Origin: Byssochlamys sp. IMV 00236
Taxonomy: Eukaryota; Ascomycota; Eurotiomycetes; Eurotiales; Thermoascaceae
Direction: 5' to 3'
Assembly: GCA_001931875.2 (NCBI GenBank)
Contig: MSJH02000823.1
Coordinates: forward strand, 162,174-226,173
Length of the DNA stretch: 64,000 nucleotides
Part shown: positions 58,576 through 64,000 of the stretch, piece by piece
Numbering within the stretch: the first letter of the stretch is position 1
Layout of the letters: each line of letters begins with the position of its first letter
Notes under the pieces: generated by a model
The model's database searches: none
What the model was told of the DNA's origin: nothing
Seen by the model: the letters and a program-made list of their open reading frames with translations, nothing else
Translations under genes and position numbers: made by a program

Positions 58576-61500
58576 GGCATCTTCCCACTTTGATCCATCT
58601 ACTCTGCGGAGGTCCCATCTCAATGTCAATTTCTCCTTTTGTTCATCCTTGCATGTCTGTCGGGTAGATGGTGCTTCGGCTCAGAGATCGCCGGTCGACT
58701 CACTTTGAAAGGGTGGGGAGTTGTGTTGCGCTTTCCTTGCTGTCCATATTTTATCGGTTCACGTGCGTTACGGTAGCTATTGTCGGCAGTCTTATATCCT
58801 GTCTTGTCTTATTGCGGTGTTAATTTGTCATACCGTTCTCATTTCTTTTTTTCCCCTATTCCGCATTTGCATACAAGCACACGTCAGGCTATTGTGTATG
58901 AAATTGCTCTTGTTCGGTGAAAAGAGAACCCACCTCCTGTGTGGGCGGTACCCGGTTTCGGGCCTGTAGGTTTCCACGGGGTATTGGCTCGCTTCATGTT
59001 ATGTCATCTTAATTTTTTCTTCCCTTGTTCTTTCTTCAAGCAGAGCATGCAATGTTCATTCCATAGAGCTCTCAGAGAATACCACCGATGGCTAGTCACC
59101 GAGGTTTGCATAATCGTGATTTTGTCCCCTTCTGCGGTAGACTAGATAGAAGAATACGGTGGCTACTAGGCTATATAGTACGGTGCTGGCCTTAGACTAC
59201 GCCTAAAAGCGTAGTTGTCGTAGTCTTAGTGCAGCATAGATAGCAATAATGTATAAGCAAAGCACTTGAGGTTGAGATGTCATAAGGTAAAATGGAAGGA
59301 TCGATAACCAATTTGCGTCTTGGTGGAGTAATGCTCGTGCGCGGCCAGACCCAGGAAGCTCTCAACAATATAACAACTTAGCAATTATTTAAAAAAAAAA
59401 AAAAAAAAGGTTATTACAGATTCATCATTTCCATCCAATTTAGAAGTCTCCTGAAACACTACGACAATTCCGAGGATCAGAGCACTATCAGCAAACCCCC
59501 TTCTGATTGACTCTAGAAGGTAATCATTACCTCAGAACCCCAAAGCTCACGCATTTCGTTCCAGATTCAATGCTTCTCCGGCGATCTCTTACAATCAAAC
59601 AAAACGGGCCCTGCACTACAATAGTGACTGCCTATTTCCCCCATGGCCAGTTAGGAGCAAGGAATCGATTGAGAAATCCTCGAATCGATATGGAATACAG
59701 GGCTTGGGCCCAGAGCAGCTCGTCTTCTCCTAAGCACAATAGTCATACCAGACCACTAAATTGTAGGCGATGGAGCCCTAGCACGTGGTAGTGGGGAAGG
59801 AGGAGAGGAATGATGATAGCCAAAAGAAGAAGGTAGTTATAGGCTACATACTTATAAGGATAATAATGATAGGGATAAGAGCGTACGTCAGTTTCCGCGG
59901 GGGGGGGGAATAATAATAATGGATTGATGATAAGCAACCTTACGTACCTAGCTAATGCCCTCCAGGGCTGCTAATCTCTATAGCGCGAATCAGGTTAGTG
60001 CGATTGTGTTTATTTTTACTGCTTGGAGAAAAGAAGTCCCTTGGAGTCTTTTGCGCCGTGTATCTCTCTTGTTATATTATTGTCTACTTTACTGTTTTTT
60101 AAAACAAAAAAAAGGGGGAGAGAAAGTGTCAGATTGTTATTTTTGCGGGGAAGATTTTGATGAATGTATGTAGGTAGGTAATAGTTAACTACTCCAGGTA
60201 AGTAACTACAGTTTAGTTATTATTTTATTACTCCTGAGTCCTCGCACTGATCTTCTATCCTTTTAACTAAGGTTTCTTTTTCCCTTATTATTTATTCTGT
60301 TTCATCTGGGATCCAGTTGGATAAGGTGATGCCTTTCTCCTCTCCAGAGGGACGCAGGGTTCGACATGCATAATAGACTCTTATCAGCGAGTTGTTATCA
60401 TCTCCATCGACTCCGCTGTAGGATGTTAAGCAGGGATGACTTGAGTTTCCCGAGGGTAAGCCGCGAGAGACGAGTTGATGAGCAGGAACAGGGGTGTCAC
60501 TGTACTCTGCTGAAAGCAAGGCTGTACTAACTGCTTGGATCTATACTTCCCGTTTACCGGCGTTTCAACAGCGCAGAGGACAGTGCGCATGCTCGCGTGT
60601 CCATAGACTCCATACCATCTGGTTAGTTAATAATAATAATGCGATGTGCTCTGAGCTCTTATATCAACCGCGCAGAGCTCCACCAGTTAAACTCAAAGAC
60701 AGCCTATCTACTGGCTGTTGTGCCAACTTCTTTCGACTGCTAACTAAATCGTTCGATTACTTCAGTTACGACCCACGACTCAGGGAGTGAGTATATCCTA
60801 CGCCCGGTTCACGTGGCTGACCAGGAATAATTATTACCGGACACTACGAAGTAGCTACTTTGAGGCTTTGAGCGCATCCGATCAACTACGAGCGAGGGTA
60901 AGAGACAAAGATTATTGGATATTTCGGACCACAGGGAGCCGAACGCATGCGGAACGACAGCCGAAATGCCAAGAGACCGATGGCAACGACAAAATTTTCC
61001 TGCAACGAGTTTAGTTTCCCAAAAGATGCCTTTTTCTAGTCTTCTTCTGTCTCTCTTACTCTTTTGCTTTTCTTGTTGCCGCCGTTGGTGGACGTCATGA
61101 CTTGACTTCCCACGTGATTTTTCCCGATGTGCGCGCTGATCTGAGGAAAAGGTTTATGCAAAAAAACAATACTGTAGATACCATCATCATTATTAGCAGG
61201 GTTCTCGCGTGCTTCAGCCTCCAAGTAACTAGATCGATGCATTGTGCACCGTCGCAGTGTAACCTTTTGCGTTTCTCTGGGCGATGACATGCTATGGCCC
61301 TCGCATTCGGGTAGGATGAGAGATGAACCTCCACCAACATCGATAGACATCTATTAGCTTCTAGTGCAAATACAATTAAATGAACGCGGCGGGCCATGAC
61401 GGCTGGGCGTTCTTTTTGATCGTGGATTATTTCCTGGTTCGCTTGATTGATGCGACAGAAAGCAAATTTGCGGGCAGTGGATCGGTGCGGGCCGTGGGTG

Positions 61501-63251
61501 TTGCGATCTTCTGTTCTGTCGGACTGCACCGCTCAGTCGTGGCACAGGATAGATAGCTGTTTTGGGGAATCAATGAGCCAGTAGACTCGAATAAATACCA
61601 ACGCCTCCAGAAGAAACCTTCTGCCTAGAAAGAAAGTATGGGTTCTCGCTGTCTTTGATCCATAATGATAAGTTGAGTTCTCTTGATGATAACTAGATTC
61701 CTCGACCACGCAACGCCACCTGGTCAGCGGCTACCACTAGGCCAGGGCAGAGGAGCACAGAGCCGGGTATCTAGTCAGTTAGACAGTTAGACTATGGTAG
61801 TTAATTGACCATGTTTCCACTGTCATGCTGGCTTGTGCCCAATCTCACAGACAGTTGTAGGGGCCTCAGCGCGCAGAGAAGCGCTAGAGATTAGTGGACG
61901 TTAGTTAAGGACCACCCCTAAAGGATAATTAACCCCTCCCCACAGCCGCCCATCCGGCGCTTCTGGCTGGTTAAGGCGTCATCCACGGTCGCGTCGCTCC
62001 TGGGCGGTCTGGCCCAATCAGATCGCTACGATCTCATCTGTATCTCCTTTTCTCATTGGTTCCTCTTTCGGAGACGACAATTCGTTCTTCGTCTCTCTCG
62101 CCCTCTCCATCGGGCGATTTCTTATCTATCTGAATCAATAATCTGATGCGCGCTCGACCCTTCTGTACTCTCTGCCTCTATCAGGATATTCGATACGGTT
62201 GATGAAACAACCATTCCACTGAGTCTTGCTTCTCCTTTCTCTCCGCCATCGACCGTTTCCCTCGGGGAAGGGAACGCAGACGGTTCCATGGAGAGAGACC
62301 TCCACAGCAGAAAGAGACGGCGCCCTTTTTTTCGCCCTTGGGTCAAGCTCCGCCCGTCGTCGCTTTCTCCGACTGGTGCCGTGTCCGGCTACCCCAGCTT
62401 CCCTGCCCCATCACAAGCTGGAAGGCTCTCTTTGGATCAGCATTCACGCGAACACTCACGGCAGTTACAGTGCTCCAATGACATCCCAGGCTGGGAGAAA
62501 AGAAGAAGAAAAAAAAAAGATCCTCTGCATTCCCTCGCATATATACATCTGACAACTCCCGCCGCATTTGTCCTTTTTTTTTCCTCTTCTGCAGTCACCA
62601 GTGATACTCACATTCTTCAACAGTCATCTACCCTGTCCATCTATACCCTCCCCGGGATTCTTTTGACAATCACTGTCAGCTTTGCTTCTGCAGTGGTTGA
62701 TCAAGCAATTGTTCCCGATTCATTCTTGCACCGTATCACATATATATACCCTGTCAGCCGGCTCCAGCGCAATGCTGAGCTAGTTACTACTCTTTCGATT
62801 ATTTCTGTTTTCTATATACCTATAATACTCGGGTTTTCCAGAGACTCGCAGCATACAAAGGTTCTGGTCCATCTACTTCGCGCGTTCCTAGAGAAGCTCC
62901 GTGATAGCAACTCGACAATCCCAACGCGACTCCGCCCTTTATCTGCTTCTTCAGTCCGATAGACTTCCGGTAAACCTGAAGCAGCCCAGAGCGACATTGT
63001 TAGCAACATTGTGATCGATTATTCCCCGAACGGACGGATTGCACCCCTCCCGGCACGAAGTTTAGATCTAGCCCCAACGCAAGGCCTACATTTTCGCACC
63101 CCAGCGCCGAACCCATCGACGAGCCCATCGACGATTTTGGCGATTTCGAACGGCCCGGATCGGTAGGAGACACGATCGCCCCAGCGCCAACATTTCGGTA
63201 GCAGACGTCTTACCCACAGCGCCCGTGAACCCCCAGAAGAAAACCGAAGCC
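58576..63251. other. 4.7 kb gene-free stretch before the MFS gene
   Basis: Beyond the srkA 3' UTR I see no supported gene. It holds an A18 run (59391-59408), a G10 run (59899-59908) and TA-rich patches. Frames such as 61095-61529 (-) and 62288-62962 (+) have no recognised domain and sit in probable leader sequence. The last 600 bp resemble a long promoter/leader of the MFS gene. Confidence 0.5.
59391..59408. repeat. A18 homopolymer
   Basis: Eighteen A residues in a row in the 3' region of srkA. It may be a retroelement or retroposed tail, or simple slippage; no element body is recognised next to it. Confidence 0.8.
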
Positions 63252-64000
63252 ATGCCTTTCTTCACCAACCCCTTCCAGAGGGACAACTACCGCACCTTTC
63301 CAGGTGTGGTGATACCGCTGTCCCAGGGTCATCGCCCCGATCTGGCTCCTGCAGAAAAGGATGTCAACCCGGCCAAGGACGATGATAAGCTGGCCAAGGT
63401 TGGGTCGGAGGAGAATGGTGCCGCATCACTCCCCGAGACTAGCACATTGACCATCGAGGCTCTCCGAGCAGAGGTGGAAAATGATGTCGCGGCGTCCGGC
63501 CATGACAGTGCCTATGATCGTACGTCTTTCTATGCCGCGTAGCGCCTGTTGAGCCCCTTTCTTTTCTCTCTCCGGAGCGGTCCCAACCTGCGCTTATCCC
63601 AACGCGACTATTCCCCTCTTGACCCTGTGGTATATTCCAGTAGATGATGGATCTAATGTTCTTGTACAGGAAAGTCCAAAGTGATCAACAGGGCCATCCA
63701 AGACATTGGAATGGGCCGATATCAATGGGAGCTCTTCGCTCTGTGCGGTTTCGGTTGGCTGGCAGACAAGTGAGTTTTTCTGCCTTCTTCTACATGGAAC
63801 CAGGCATCGACCAGCTGCTAATCTCAGTCACCATCTAGTCTATGGCTACAGGTACATCCATATCGCGAAGTAATGGACGTCGTTGGAACTATCTTACTGA
63901 TCACGTGCAGGGTGTTGCCCTAACTCTTACCCAGCTGTCCGTCGAGTTCGGCGTCTCTGAGTCGCACGTGCGCTTTACCACATGTGCCCTCTTTCTGGGT
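63252..64000 (+). CDS. MFS transporter, N-terminal part, cut by the window end
   Basis: Exons 63252-63519, 63670-63769, 63839-63851 (a 13-nt micro-exon) and 63911 to beyond 64000. They join in one frame; the micro-exon encodes the LWLQ part of ADNLWLQGVALTLTQ. About 95 cytosolic residues come first. The first transmembrane helix region begins at GRYQWELFALCGFGWLADN, the membrane signature of the SV2-like/fungal MFS sugar or metabolite transporters. It is followed by LTLTQLSVEFGVSESHVRFTT, the loop and start of the next helix. Substrate is unknown. The start ATG at 63252 fits a normal cytosolic N terminus. The rest of the gene lies outside the window. Confidence 0.85.

Noticed and set aside
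61095..61529. 144-codon minus-strand frame
   Set aside because: No motif, no neighbour support, ends in sequence without promoter features.
62288..62962. 224-codon plus-strand frame before the MFS gene
   Set aside because: No known domain, mixed basic and hydrophobic composition typical of out-of-frame leader sequence, overlapping frames; kept only as intergenic.

Overview
The window is nuclear DNA of a filamentous ascomycete, most likely a member of the Eurotiales close to Aspergillus. The support is: short GT-AG introns (about 45 to 450 nt, often with a CTAAC/CTAAT branch point); a class I histone deacetylase with the long acidic tail typical of Aspergillus RpdA; a LeuB/Leu3-type regulator, an SrkA/Rck2-type kinase and several Zn2Cys6 factors; and a transposon-rich stretch carrying C-to-T and G-to-A changes of the kind left by repeat-induced point mutation (RIP). 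No species is claimed. Exon models were built by hand from splice signals, reading phase and family knowledge; multi-exon reading frames were checked to sum to a multiple of three.

Layout. 0.5-9.2 kb: a MIZ/SP-RING SUMO-ligase-like gene (-) and a Boi-type SH3-SAM-PH polarity scaffold (+), divergent. 9.9-13.6 kb: a Ted1-type metallophosphoesterase (+) and ribosomal protein L23/uL14 (-), convergent. 14.4-18.6 kb: rpdA (-) and proteasome lid deubiquitinase rpn11 (+), divergent. 19.1-24.2 kb: an F-box-like (2EXR) protein (-), tim50 (+) and threonine aldolase (-). 25.7-35.2 kb: a Zn2Cys6 factor (-), an F-box/beta-propeller protein interrupted by a 59-N assembly gap and ending in a CaaX box (+), and a glycine-rich GRDP-like protein (-). 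36.2-39.0 kb: leuB (+).

40.0-46.5 kb is the accessory part. A copper amine oxidase survives only as an N-terminal pseudogene with about four frame disruptions. It stops at an intron donor, beyond which lies about 5.4 kb of decayed transposon sequence: two pieces of a Tad1-like LINE, a diverged inverted repeat pair, a recurring 22-bp motif and a 39-bp tandem repeat.

46.5-64 kb: a fungal-specific two-exon protein (+), a weak small ORF (+), a serine/arginine-rich 901-residue protein (-), srkA (+), and the first four exons of an MFS transporter (+) running off the window end. Two long gene-free stretches (52.3-56.4 and 58.6-63.3 kb) show no convincing coding sequence.

Most genes are housekeeping genes, and neighbours do not form a pathway. 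Links visible in the sequence are: rpdA and rpn11 share a divergent 0.66 kb promoter; leuB has a 52-bp cluster of two GCN4/CpcA-type sites and two CACGTG boxes at its 5' end; and the uL14 promoter has a CACGTG box close to a Tbf1-type AGCCCTAA site. I found no CRISPR array, tRNA, rRNA, recognisable secondary-metabolite cluster or wholly new multi-gene system.
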